Source: CAVXJN01 sp963773585 (lineage in GTDB: Bacteria > Pseudomonadota > Gammaproteobacteria > JASBUN01). From it: a DNA stretch of 64,000 bases. A model generated the notes under the pieces. The model saw nothing but the letters and a program-made list of their open reading frames with translations. It was not told the origin of the DNA and did not search any database. The stretch lies in assembly GCA_963773585.1 (NCBI GenBank), contig CAVZBR010000013.1:62001-126000 (forward strand), read 5' to 3'. A program made the position numbers and the translations under genes. Shown one piece after another: positions 1-7,717 of this stretch (within the stretch, counting starts at the first letter, position 1; every line of letters starts with the position of its first letter).

Positions 1-253
1 CGGCATCTTCGAATTCAAGTATTTCTTTTCCAGCCACGTCGGCACCGCCGACGGCGGTGAATGCTCAGCCACCGCGATTCGGGCCATTATCAAGAAGCTG
101 ATTGCGGCGGAAAACCCGGGCAAGCCTCTCAGCGACAGTAAAATCGCCGAAATCCTCATGGATCAGGGCATCCAGGTGGCGCGGCGGACGGTCGCCAAAT
201 ACCGCGAAGCGATGGCGCTGCCGCCATCCAACGAGCGCAAGCGCCTCGCCTAA
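1..253 (+). CDS. rpoN: RNA polymerase sigma-54 factor, C-terminal end (5' truncated by window)
   Basis: Only the last 83 codons are inside the window, reading from base 2 to the TAA at 251-253. Sigma-54 directs RNA polymerase to -24/-12 promoters that need an activator ATPase. The visible part is the DNA-binding end: a helix-turn-helix region (KKLIAAENP, LSDSKIAEIL) followed by the RpoN box, here ARRTVAKYRE at residues 60-69 of the fragment, which contacts the -24 element and is nearly invariant in the family. It is followed after 29 bases by hpf and then ptsN, the usual sigma-54 neighbourhood in Proteobacteria. Identity is secure; the start lies outside the window. Confidence 0.97.
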   Translation, partial: GIFEFKYFFSSHVGTADGGECSATAIRAIIKKLIAAENPGKPLSDSKIAEILMDQGIQVARRTVAKYREAMALPPSNERKRLA

Positions 254-282
254 ATAATCACAACGAACAAAGGAATTTTGTC

Positions 283-579
283 ATGCAAATCGACCTCACA
301 GGCCATCACGTGGACATCACCCCGGCGCTTCGCAGCTACGTCAATGACAAGTTCGAACGCCTCGAGCGGCATTTCGACAATGTCACCGACATCCACGTCA
401 TTCTGAGTGTGGAAAAGTTGCGCCACAAGGCGGAGGCTACCATCCAAATCAGCGGCGGCAGCCTGTTCGCCGATAACGTCGAGGATGACATGTACGCGGC
501 CATTGACGGCTTGGTGGACAAACTCGACCGTCAGGTAAAAAAACACAAGGAGAAGCTCACCGACCACCACCGTCGCTGA
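283..579 (+). CDS. hpf: Ribosome hibernation promoting factor, short form
   Basis: This 98-residue protein has the size of short HPF/YfiA proteins, which bind the 30S decoding region and help form inactive 100S dimers in stationary phase. It starts MQIDLTGHHVDITPALRSYV, the typical first strand and helix of the fold, and ends in a basic tail (KKHKEKLTDHHRR) suited to rRNA contact. The C-terminal dimerisation domain of long-form HPF is absent. The ATG at 283 is preceded by AAAGGA. It lies between rpoN and ptsN, as in most gammaproteobacteria, and is probably cotranscribed with rpoN. A long inverted repeat follows the gene. Confidence 0.95.
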   Translation: MQIDLTGHHVDITPALRSYVNDKFERLERHFDNVTDIHVILSVEKLRHKAEATIQISGGSLFADNVEDDMYAAIDGLVDKLDRQVKKHKEKLTDHHRR

Positions 580-594
580 TCGATCCCAGCTGCC

Positions 595-630
595 GCCGGC
601 CCAGATACCCTCAGGGATCGCTGGGCCGGC
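595..630 (+). terminator. Hairpin after hpf, possible terminator or processing site
   Basis: A perfect 10-bp stem, GCCGGCCCAG at 595-604 and its complement at 621-630, encloses a 16-base loop. There is no T tract after it, so it is not a classical intrinsic terminator. It could stabilise the rpoN-hpf transcript end, slow polymerase, or act with Rho. Confidence 0.4.
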
Positions 631-640
631 GCCGCAACGG

Positions 641-669
641 CTGTCTCGGCCCCATTTCGTTGCTACAAT
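641..669 (+). promoter_or_regulatory. Weak sigma-70-like promoter candidate before ptsN
   Basis: TACAAT at 664-669 matches a -10 box in five of six positions. Seventeen bases upstream, CTGTCT at 641-646 is only a poor -35 match. It would give the ptsN-hprK-rapZ-PTS genes their own start after the hpf hairpin. The call rests on the -10 alone. Confidence 0.25.
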
Positions 670-724
670 GACCTAGGTCCTGAACCGGACATGTGACGGG
701 CGCAAGCCCTGCGACAGACCTGAC

Positions 725-1201
725 ATGAATATCACAGAGTTATTAGACCGCGACCGCATCGCTTGCGATTTCCACGCCACCAGCAAGAAGCGTGTATTGG
801 AAGAACTCAGCACGCTGATCGCAGCAAGCACGGCCGATCTCACCCAAGCGGAAATCTTCGACAGTCTGGTCGGACGCGAAAAGCTCGGAAGCACCGGCTT
901 GGGGCACGGTGTGGCCATACCCCATGGCCGCATGAAAGGACGCGACCGCGCAACCGCCGCATTCGTCAAACTCGAGCAGGGAGTGGATTTCGACGCCAGT
1001 GACAACCGACCCGTGGATTTGCTGTTCGCGCTGCTGGTGCCGGAGCATTTCACCAACGAGCATTTGGACTTGCTCGCGCAACTGGCCGAGATGTTCGACA
1101 ACGAGGAATTCTGCAATAAACTTCGGACCAGTCACGATAACGGCCAGATCATGGAACTGATGCGTCACTGGCAGCCGAAGCCCCGCTCGGCTTCCGCATG
1201 A
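725..1201 (+). CDS. ptsN: Nitrogen-PTS EIIA protein (EIIA-Ntr)
   Basis: A 158-residue EIIA of the fructose/mannitol type. The family accepts a phosphoryl group from HPr or NPr on one histidine and acts as a regulator (potassium transport, sigma-54-linked nitrogen responses, stress) instead of passing phosphate to a sugar permease. The phosphorylation site is seen as GLGHGVAIPHGRM, with the active histidine at residue 67. Length and motif spacing are normal. The stop overlaps the start of hprK by 4 bases, so the two are translationally coupled. The order rpoN-hpf-ptsN-hprK-rapZ is that of Proteobacteria that keep HPr kinase. Confidence 0.96.
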   Translation: MNITELLDRDRIACDFHATSKKRVLEELSTLIAASTADLTQAEIFDSLVGREKLGSTGLGHGVAIPHGRMKGRDRATAAFVKLEQGVDFDASDNRPVDLLFALLVPEHFTNEHLDLLAQLAEMFDNEEFCNKLRTSHDNGQIMELMRHWQPKPRSASA

Positions 1202-2148
1202 GCGACGCGTTCACCGCCCGCCATCTCTACAACAGTCTACGCGCGCCCCTGCAACTGCATTGGGCCAGCGGTACGGCAGGCCAGGACCGGGAATTCGGGC
1301 CGATAGAAGCCGGGGAGACCGGGACCACCCTGGTCGGGCACCTGAATCTGATCCATCCGTACCGTATTCAAGTGCTGGGGCCTTCCGAATTGGCCTACTT
1401 GCAGCACCTCGGCAAAAATTCCTACGACGACGCCATCAAGCACCTGTTCTCAGGCGACACCTCAGTGGTCATTGTCGCCAATGGCCTGCAGATTCCCGAA
1501 GACTTGTTGCAGATGTCGGAGCGCCGGGAAATACCGATGCTGCATACCGGTGTCGAAAGCCATCGCCTGATCACCCACCTGCAATATTTCATGGGCAATC
1601 TGCTCGCCGAAAAGACCAGCATGCACGGCGTGTTCATGGAAGTCATGGGTATCGGCGTGCTCTTGACAGGTGAAAGCAGCATCGGCAAAAGCGAACTGGC
1701 ATTGGAATTGATCACCCGCGGCCATCGCCTGATCGCAGACGACGCGCCGGAATTCAGCCGCACCATGCCCGACACCATCAGCGGCACCTGCCCCGACGTG
1801 TTGCGCGAGTTTCTGGAGGTCCGGGGACTCGGAGTCATCAACGTACGGGCGATGTTCGGCGACAGCGCCATCAAGAACAGCAAGTATCTGCGCCTGGTCG
1901 TTCGCCTGGAAGCCATGAACGACGAACGCCTGCGGGAAATCGACCGATTGCAAGGAAGCTGTGAGACGCGCAAGATTTTAGGGGTGGAGGTTCCCGAAAT
2001 CTCCCTGCCCGTGGCGCCGGGCCGCAACTTGGCGGTACTGGTGGAAACAGCAGTGCGCAACCACATACTCAACATGAAAGGCTACGACGCCTGCGCCGAC
2101 TTCGTCGCTCGCCAACATCGTGCCATGCAGACGCCGGACGAACCATGA
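1198..2148 (+). CDS. hprK: HPr kinase/phosphorylase with altered P-loop
   Basis: A 316-residue enzyme that adds or removes phosphate on a serine of HPr. The N-terminal half (to about residue 130) is the HprK_N domain; the C-terminal half is the kinase. Seen: HGV at 143-145 with the expected histidine, a Walker A segment GESSIGKSE at 158-166, ADDAPE near 180-185, the family signature EVRGLGVINVRA from 207, and LPVAPGRNLAVLVE near the end. The usual P-loop is G-x-S-G-x-G-K-S; here the second glycine is serine (residue 161). All other hallmarks are present, so it is probably functional. Target serine and kinase are both encoded in this operon. Its last 4 bases overlap rapZ. Confidence 0.95.
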   Translation: MSDAFTARHLYNSLRAPLQLHWASGTAGQDREFGPIEAGETGTTLVGHLNLIHPYRIQVLGPSELAYLQHLGKNSYDDAIKHLFSGDTSVVIVANGLQIPEDLLQMSERREIPMLHTGVESHRLITHLQYFMGNLLAEKTSMHGVFMEVMGIGVLLTGESSIGKSELALELITRGHRLIADDAPEFSRTMPDTISGTCPDVLREFLEVRGLGVINVRAMFGDSAIKNSKYLRLVVRLEAMNDERLREIDRLQGSCETRKILGVEVPEISLPVAPGRNLAVLVETAVRNHILNMKGYDACADFVARQHRAMQTPDEP

Positions 2149-3002
2149 AGCTGATCATCGTGAGCGGACTGTCGGGGTCCGGCAAGAGTATCGCGCTCAA
2201 CACTCTCGAAGATCTCGATTACTATTGCATCGACAATCTCCCGGTGGGCATGCTGGGGGCGTTCGCGGAGCAGATGACCGGCGACTGGGGCCGCAATCGC
2301 AGCGACTATGCAGTGGGCATCGACGCCCGCAACAGCTCCCAGGATCTCCACAATTTCCCGGGACTGTTGCGCGAACTGCGCGCCCGGGATATCGACTGCA
2401 CGGTATTCTTCCTGCAATCCGAAACCAGCATACTGCTGAAGCGCTTCAGCGAAACACGGCGCAAACATCCGCTCACGGGTAAGAACACCGCGCTTGCCGA
2501 CGCCATCAAGCTCGAGCGCGGATTGCTCGAGACCGTCGCGGCCAATGCCGATCTGTTCATCGACACCAGTACCACCACCGTTCACCAGTTGCGCGATCTC
2601 ATTCGCGACCGTGTCGCTTTGGATCAACCCGAGGTCATGTCGCTGCTGTTCGAGTCTTTTGGCTATAAGCACGGGTTGCCCTCGGACGCCGATTTCGTAT
2701 TCGACATTCGTTGCCTGCCGAACCCCCATTGGGAAGCCGAACTACGGCCGCTGTGCGGACGCGACCAGCCGGTCATCGATTTCCTCGAAAAGCAGTCGCC
2801 GGTCGCCCGCATGCTGGCGCAGTTGACCGCACTTCTGGATGAATGGGTGCCCTGCTTCGAGAACGAAAACCGCAGTTACATGACCGTGGCAATCGGCTGC
2901 ACCGGCGGCCAGCATCGCTCGGTGTATATGGTGGAGCGCCTGGCCAGCCATTTCCGCGAGCGCAGAGTCAACGTCATGGTGCGGCACCGGGAACTGTCGT
3001 GA
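2145..3002 (+). CDS. rapZ: RNase adapter protein RapZ (YvcJ-like nucleotide-binding protein)
   Basis: A 285-residue P-loop protein. In Escherichia, RapZ binds the small RNA GlmZ and brings it to RNase E, which controls glucosamine-6-phosphate synthase; homologues elsewhere bind GTP. The Walker A motif GLSGSGKS is at residues 8-15, followed by the conserved YYCIDNLP segment, and the C-terminal part carries the family's GCTGGQHRSV motif and a conserved basic end. Length is typical. The ATG overlaps the hprK stop, and its own TGA (3000-3002) overlaps the GTG start of the next gene, so translation of the series is tightly coupled. Confidence 0.95.
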   Translation: MKLIIVSGLSGSGKSIALNTLEDLDYYCIDNLPVGMLGAFAEQMTGDWGRNRSDYAVGIDARNSSQDLHNFPGLLRELRARDIDCTVFFLQSETSILLKRFSETRRKHPLTGKNTALADAIKLERGLLETVAANADLFIDTSTTTVHQLRDLIRDRVALDQPEVMSLLFESFGYKHGLPSDADFVFDIRCLPNPHWEAELRPLCGRDQPVIDFLEKQSPVARMLAQLTALLDEWVPCFENENRSYMTVAIGCTGGQHRSVYMVERLASHFRERRVNVMVRHRELS

Positions 3003-3400
3003 GCGTCGGTCTACTTCTCATTACCCATGACCGCCTGGGCGAGCAGTTATTGCAAACTGCCACCACCATGCTGTGTGTTTGCCCCCTCAACGCAGAGTAC
3101 ATCGCAGTCCACGGCGACGGCGATCCCGACCGCGTCACCGACATTGCGGGACAGGCGCTCGAGCGGCTGGAACAGGGTGAAGGTGTGCTGGTATTGACTG
3201 ACATCTACGGTTCTACGCCCAGCAACATCGCCATGCGATTGTTGGATTCCCATCGGGTCACGGTCGTCGCGGGAGTCAATTTACCCATGTTGATCCGCGT
3301 GCTGAACTATCCGCGCCTGTCGCTGGAAGAGTTGGCGCAAAAGGCGCTCAGTGGCGGCCGGGACGGCGTGCTGCTTTGCAAGGAAGACCCATGGAGTTGA
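2999..3400 (+). CDS. PTS EIIA component, mannose/sorbose type, stand-alone
   Basis: A 133-residue EIIA of the mannose family. The GTG at 2999 is chosen because it gives MSVGLLLITHD at the N-terminus, placing the phosphorylated histidine at residue 10 as in ManX, and because it overlaps the rapZ stop. The DIYGSTPSN motif of the family is near residue 73. No EIIB, EIIC or EIID gene is in the window, so the protein is likely a phosphorylation sensor and not a sugar transporter part. It sits between rapZ and HPr, the arrangement known from Xanthomonas and several betaproteobacteria. The downstream HPr start lies within or just after its 3' end. Confidence 0.92.
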   Translation: MSVGLLLITHDRLGEQLLQTATTMLCVCPLNAEYIAVHGDGDPDRVTDIAGQALERLEQGEGVLVLTDIYGSTPSNIAMRLLDSHRVTVVAGVNLPMLIRVLNYPRLSLEELAQKALSGGRDGVLLCKEDPWS

Positions 3401-3684
3401 ATGAGGAGAAAGGTTTGATCGAACGCGAAGTCATGATCGTCAATAAACTGGGCCTTCACGCGCGCGCCGCTGCAAAATTCGTCACCGTCGCATCGAGCTT
3501 CGCCAGCGACATTCATCTGGCTCGCAGCGAACGCAGCGTAAACGGCAAGAGCATCATGGGTGTGATGATGCTGGCGGCAAGCAAGGGCACGGCATTGACA
3601 CTCACTGCAGATGGCCGGGACGAAGCACAGGCGATCGAAGAGTTGGAGCGCTTGATCGAAAACCGCTTCGGTGAGGAAGAATGA
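3391..3684 (+). CDS. ptsH: Phosphocarrier protein HPr
   Basis: HPr relays phosphate from enzyme I to EIIA proteins. The active motif GLHARAAAKF and the regulatory motif NGKSIMG are both intact. Two starts compete. ATG 3391 gives 97 residues and has AAGGA six bases upstream. TTG 3415 gives 89 residues, has GAGGAG six bases upstream, and sets the active histidine at 15 and the kinase serine at 46, the canonical HPr numbering. Both sites being present fits dual control by enzyme I and the HprK encoded upstream. The gene overlaps the EIIA end if ATG 3391 is used, and enzyme I begins within about 40 bases of its stop. Confidence 0.95.
   Translation: MELNEEKGLIEREVMIVNKLGLHARAAAKFVTVASSFASDIHLARSERSVNGKSIMGVMMLAASKGTALTLTADGRDEAQAIEELERLIENRFGEEE
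3403..3408 (+). promoter_or_regulatory. Strong Shine-Dalgarno site favouring a TTG start for HPr
   Basis: GAGGAG is spaced six bases from an in-frame TTG at 3415. Use of this start would remove eight residues from the ATG-initiated form and restore the standard HPr length and numbering. The site lies inside the coding sequence if ATG 3391 is used instead. Confidence 0.5.
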
Positions 3685-3724
3685 GTCTGTACCGCACGCA
3701 ACCGCCGCTTCGGAATCGGCGCCC

Positions 3725-5458
3725 ATGAGCCTCGCACTGGCCGGCATCGGCGTTTCCCGCGGCGTTGCCATCGGCAAGGTGCATTTGCTCGAGCGCGGCG
3801 AACCGGAAGTCGTCGAGTACCACGTCCCGCCGAAAAACATCAATCAGGAGATCAAGCGTTTCCGACGGGCGCTGGAAGTCGCACGCCAGCAGTTGCGCGA
3901 CATCCGCACCCGCATCCCGAGCTCGACCCCGGCCGACATCAACGCGTTTATCGACACTTACCTGTTGATGCTGGAGGACTCGACGCTTACCAGCGTCCCC
4001 GAAGAGGTCATCCGCGAACGCTCGTGCAACGCGGAATGGGCGCTGAAGCTGCAGCTGGATCGCCTGGTGCGCGTATTCGACGCCATGGACGATCCTTATC
4101 TGCGCACCCGACGCGACGACATCGCCCATGTCGTCAATCGCGTGTTGCGCATCCTGCTGCGACAGGACACCCACGACGGCGACAGCAGCTCCACGTTGCG
4201 CAACCGCATCGTCATAGCCGACGACCTGACACCTGCGGATACGGTCCTGCTGCAGCACCAGGGCATCGCGGGCTTTGTCACGGAATATGGCGGTCCCCTG
4301 TCTCATACCGCCATCATGGCCCGCAGCTTGAGGATTCCCGCTGTCGTCGGCGTGCACCGGGCACGTCAATATCTGCGTGACGGCGAAGAACTCATCATCG
4401 ACGGGCGCGAAGGTGCATTGCTGGTCAGTCCTGACGAGCATGTATTGCGCCATTTCCGGCAGCGGCAACGCAGCGAGCGCCAGTACTTCGCCGGCTTGCG
4501 CAAACTCAAGGACCAAACAGCGGTCACGCTGGACGAGCAGCGTATTCTGCTGCAGGCCAACATCGAGTTGCCGGAAGACATCAAGCCGGTCCGCGAAGTG
4601 GGCGCCGACGGCGTCGGCCTGTACCGAACCGAGTTTCTGTTCATGAACCGGAATACGGTACCGGACGAAGAGGAACAGCTGGAAAGCTATCTCAGCGTAG
4701 TCAAAGCGCTCAAGGACCAGACCGTAACGATTCGCACCCTCGATCTCGGTGCGGACAAACAAAGCGGCAACGGCCGTGCAGGACCATTGCCTACCAATCC
4801 GGCGCTGGGACTGCGGGCCATTCGCTTGTGCCTCAAGGACCCGGCACTGTTTCGACCGCAACTGCGGGCGATCCTGCGCGCCTCGGCATTCGGCCACGTG
4901 CGTTTGATGATCCCGATGCTGTCCAGCACCCAGGAACTGTTTCAACTATTACAGTTGCTGGAGGACACTCGTCGCGAGCTCAAACGCCAGGGCTTGAAGT
5001 TCGACCCCCACATGCCCATCGGCGGCATGATCGAAGTGCCCGCGGCGGCAATCTCGGCAAGCTTGTTCGCGCGCCACCTGGATTTTCTGTCCATCGGTAC
5101 CAACGACCTGATCCAGTACACCCTCGCCATCGACCGCATCGACGACGAGGTCAACTATCTGTACGACCCGATGCACCCTTCGGTGCTGCGTTTGATACAA
5201 CTGACGATCAAAGCCGCCGCCCGGGCGTCGATACCGGTTTCCATGTGCGGTGAAATGGCTGGAGATTGCCGCTACACCCGCTTGTTGCTCGGTATGGGGT
5301 TGCGCGAGTTCAGCATGCATCCGTCGACCGTGCTGGAAGTGAAGAGCATTATCAAACATACGGTAATCAAGGATCTCATCCGCCCTGTGCGCCGTATCCT
5401 GCTCAGCACGAACTACGAACAAACCCAACGTTTGTTACGCCGTCTGAACGAATCCTGA
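3725..5458 (+). CDS. ptsI: PTS enzyme I (phosphoenolpyruvate-protein phosphotransferase)
   Basis: Enzyme I takes phosphate from phosphoenolpyruvate and passes it to HPr. From ATG 3725 the product has 577 residues and begins MSLALAGIGVSRGVAIGK, the normal EI start; an in-frame GTG at 3671 would add 18 untypical residues and overlap HPr. The phosphohistidine motif GGPLSHTAIMAR has its histidine at residue 194, the PEP-binding barrel shows DGVGLYRTEFLFM, and the catalytic cysteine lies in SMCGEMAGD. There is no N-terminal GAF domain, so this is an ordinary EI and not the nitrogen-type PtsP. With HPr, EIIA(Man) and PtsN it completes a permease-free phosphorelay. Confidence 0.96.
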   Translation: MSLALAGIGVSRGVAIGKVHLLERGEPEVVEYHVPPKNINQEIKRFRRALEVARQQLRDIRTRIPSSTPADINAFIDTYLLMLEDSTLTSVPEEVIRERSCNAEWALKLQLDRLVRVFDAMDDPYLRTRRDDIAHVVNRVLRILLRQDTHDGDSSSTLRNRIVIADDLTPADTVLLQHQGIAGFVTEYGGPLSHTAIMARSLRIPAVVGVHRARQYLRDGEELIIDGREGALLVSPDEHVLRHFRQRQRSERQYFAGLRKLKDQTAVTLDEQRILLQANIELPEDIKPVREVGADGVGLYRTEFLFMNRNTVPDEEEQLESYLSVVKALKDQTVTIRTLDLGADKQSGNGRAGPLPTNPALGLRAIRLCLKDPALFRPQLRAILRASAFGHVRLMIPMLSSTQELFQLLQLLEDTRRELKRQGLKFDPHMPIGGMIEVPAAAISASLFARHLDFLSIGTNDLIQYTLAIDRIDDEVNYLYDPMHPSVLRLIQLTIKAAARASIPVSMCGEMAGDCRYTRLLLGMGLREFSMHPSTVLEVKSIIKHTVIKDLIRPVRRILLSTNYEQTQRLLRRLNES

Positions 5459-5790
5459 TCGGCCAGCGCGTCGGACTATCGTGATCTGCTTCCATGGACC
5501 CCTCTGGCGATAGCGGCTACACTGGCCGCCAGCGTCACTGGCAGCCACAGGTGCTCAAGTCCAGGTTTTACCCGTGCTGCGCTGATCCGGCAGGTCCGGA
5601 CCGGGCCTGACCAGACGAGTCGATCGCGCCTCACTCCGCGCTCACTGCGACACCGCCCTCGTGCGGCAGCTCAGGGGTTGCGCGCGAGCTTGCGACGGGA
5701 CTCTCCTGGCGGAGCGCGCCATGGATGCCATCAGGCTCCACACGCTGTTCGTTACCCGCAAGACTTCCACATTCCAAGGAACTTTCGGCC
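5459..5790. other. 332-base gap between ptsI and mgtE, no gene seen
   Basis: No convincing open frame is present; a minus-strand frame running from 5888 to 5631 into the mgtE start lacks any family likeness. A 10-base palindrome GGTCCGGACC lies at 5593-5602 and TACACT at 5518-5523 resembles a -10 box without a partner. I could not recognise an M-box or other magnesium leader by eye, although a leader ahead of mgtE would be reasonable to test for. Confidence 0.5.
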
Positions 5791-7149
5791 ATGGGCGACG
5801 CCGCCACCCAGCAACATGAATCCCGCCTGCAGGCTCTGACCCGCGCGCTGGAGAGCGGCACGCTGCAGAACGTCTGGAAGATGCTCAATAATCTTCACCC
5901 GGCTGAGATCGCGCAGCTGCTGGAATCACTGCCCCCCACCGAACGCGATATCGTTTGGAAACTGGTCAGCCCCGACAACGGCGGCGAAGTGCTGCTGCAC
6001 GTCAACGACGAGGTGCGCGCGCGGCTGATTTCGGACATGGGTCCCGAGGAGCTGGTCGCCGCCACCGAAGGCATGGACATGGACGATCTGGCGGATCTGC
6101 TCGACGATCTGCCGGATACGGTGATTCGTGAAGTCGTCCGCTCCATGGACAAGCAGAACCGCCGGCGCCTGGAATCGGTGCTGTCGTACCCGGAGGACAG
6201 CGCCGGTGGTTTGATGAACACCGACACCATCACGGTGCGTTCCGACGTGACCTTGGACGTGGTGTTGCGCTATCTGCGCCTAAGGGGCGAAATCCCGGAT
6301 TTGACCGACGCTTTGATCGTGGTCAACCGCTTCGACAAATTCCTGGGGATGCTGACGCTGTCCCGCTTGCTCACTTCCGACCTCAATCTGACGGTGGCGG
6401 AAGTCATGGACCGGGAAGTCGAACCCATCGATGCGAACCTGTCTGCCAGCGAAGTCGCGCGCATTTTCGAACGCCTGGATCTGATTTCCGCCCCGGTGGT
6501 GGACAGCGACCGGCGCCTGCTGGGCCGCATCACCATCGATGACGTGGTCGACGTCATCCGCGACGAGGCCGACCACTCATTGATGAGCATGGCCGGTCTG
6601 GATGAAGAAGAGGATATGTTCGCGCCGGTGATCACCAGTACCCGGCGGCGCGCCGTCTGGCTGGGCATCAACCTGGTGACGGCTTTTCTGGCCGCCTGGG
6701 TGATCGGTCAGTTCCAGGACGTGATCCAAAAAGTAGTGGCGCTGGCCGTTTTGATGCCGATCGCCGCGAGCATGGGAGGTATCGCCGGTACCCAGACCCT
6801 GACGCTCATCATCCGCGGGCTCGCCCTGGGACGGGTGGGCAAAGCCAACTCCCGCTGGCTCATGACCAAGGAGCTGATGGTGGGCAGCCTCAACGGTCTG
6901 CTCTGGGCGGTGGTGGTGGCGCTGATCGCCATCATCTGGTTCCAAGACGTTATGATCGGTGTGTTCGTGGGCGCGGCCATGATCATCAATCTGATCTGTG
7001 CCGCCCTGGCCGGTTTCGGCATCCCCCTGCTGTTGCGGCGCTTGGGCGTGGATCCGGCGCTCGCCGGGTCGGTCATCTTGACTACGGTGACCGACGTGGT
7101 CGGCTACATGTCGTTTCTGGGCCTGGCGACCATCTTCCTATTGCATTGA
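5791..7149 (+). CDS. mgtE: Magnesium transporter MgtE
   Basis: A 452-residue magnesium channel/transporter from ATG 5791, which follows AAGGA by ten bases; an upstream in-frame ATG at 5725 would add 22 residues foreign to the family. Order of domains: the superhelical MgtE N domain (about 15-130), a CBS pair (about 135-260) that senses cytosolic magnesium, then five membrane helices (about 288-450). The pore-lining TTVTDVVGYM near the end carries the conserved aspartate. The signature usually read as GGNAG is GGIAG here, replacing a conserved asparagine. It follows the PTS genes, as in Xanthomonas, and its stop is two bases before the REP array. Confidence 0.93.
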   Translation: MGDAATQQHESRLQALTRALESGTLQNVWKMLNNLHPAEIAQLLESLPPTERDIVWKLVSPDNGGEVLLHVNDEVRARLISDMGPEELVAATEGMDMDDLADLLDDLPDTVIREVVRSMDKQNRRRLESVLSYPEDSAGGLMNTDTITVRSDVTLDVVLRYLRLRGEIPDLTDALIVVNRFDKFLGMLTLSRLLTSDLNLTVAEVMDREVEPIDANLSASEVARIFERLDLISAPVVDSDRRLLGRITIDDVVDVIRDEADHSLMSMAGLDEEEDMFAPVITSTRRRAVWLGINLVTAFLAAWVIGQFQDVIQKVVALAVLMPIAASMGGIAGTQTLTLIIRGLALGRVGKANSRWLMTKELMVGSLNGLLWAVVVALIAIIWFQDVMIGVFVGAAMIINLICAALAGFGIPLLLRRLGVDPALAGSVILTTVTDVVGYMSFLGLATIFLLH

Positions 7150-7151
7150 TT

Positions 7152-7251
7152 GTTGCGTCCGGCCTGCGGCCTTGACGCAACCTACGCCGTTGCTCGAGGC
7201 TACGGCAGGTCCGTCGCGCCCGTAGGATGGGTCAAGCGCAGCGGACCCATC
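7152..7251. repeat. REPIN unit 1 (long linker)
   Basis: A minus-oriented REP at 7152-7185 and a plus-oriented REP at 7222-7251 are separated by a 36-base linker containing TCGAGGCTACGGCAGG. Both stems are perfect over eight base pairs. It begins two bases after the mgtE stop. Confidence 0.8.
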
Positions 7252-7280
7252 GTTCGCAACGCGCCCGCGTCGGCGCAAGC

Positions 7281-7314
7281 GTCGGGTCCGGCCCGCGGCC
7301 GTGACGTAACCTAT
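7281..7314 (-). repeat. Orphan degenerate REP left by a deletion
   Basis: The arms are GTCGGGTC and GACGTAAC, so the stem is broken, and CTAC is changed to CTAT. The linker that follows stops after GATCGAG and jumps to the pre-REP spacer of the next unit. The partner REP is missing: the distance to the next minus REP is 54 bases instead of about 130, a loss of about 76 bases. Confidence 0.75.
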
Positions 7315-7334
7315 GCCGTTGATCGAGCGCAAGC

Positions 7335-7435
7335 GTTGCGTCCGGCCCGTGGCCTTGACGCAACCTACGCCGTTGCTCGAGGGCTACGGCAGGTCCGTAG
7401 CGCCCGTAGGATGGGTCAAGCGCAGCGGACCCATC
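7335..7435. repeat. REPIN unit 2 (long linker)
   Basis: A minus REP at 7335-7368 and a plus REP at 7406-7435 with a 37-base linker of the long type. It is nearly identical to unit 6, which suggests recent copying within the array. Confidence 0.8.
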
Positions 7436-7464
7436 GTTCGCAACGCGCCCGCGTCGGCACAAGC

Positions 7465-7558
7465 GTTGCGTCCGGCCCCCGACCTTGACGCAACCTACAC
7501 CGCCGAATTACGGTCGATTCGCCCAACTGTAGGATGGGTCAAGCGCAGCGGACCCATC
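7465..7558. repeat. REPIN unit 3 (short linker)
   Basis: A minus REP at 7465-7498 and a plus REP at 7529-7558 with a 30-base linker of the second type (GAATTACGGTCGATTCGC). The spacer after it is the most divergent of the array. Confidence 0.8.
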
Positions 7559-7588
7559 ATCGTTGCAACATCCGCCACCGGCACAAAC

Positions 7589-7688
7589 GTTGCGTCTGGT
7601 CCCCGACCTTGACGCAACCTACACCGTTGATCGAGGCTACGGCAGGTCCGTCGCGCCTGTAGGATGGGTCAAGCGCAGCGGACCCATC
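7589..7688. repeat. REPIN unit 4 (long linker)
   Basis: A minus REP at 7589-7622 and a plus REP at 7659-7688 with a 36-base long-type linker. Stem arms are perfect in both halves; the loop of the minus REP reads TGGTCCCC where most copies have CGGCCC. Confidence 0.8.
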
Positions 7689-7717
7689 GTTCGCAACGTG
7701 CCCGCGTCGGCGCAAGT

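Noticed and set aside
5459..5790. A magnesium-sensing riboswitch before mgtE
   Set aside because: No M-box core could be traced by eye, only short palindromes. A covariance-model search would be needed; a significant M-box hit would reverse this.
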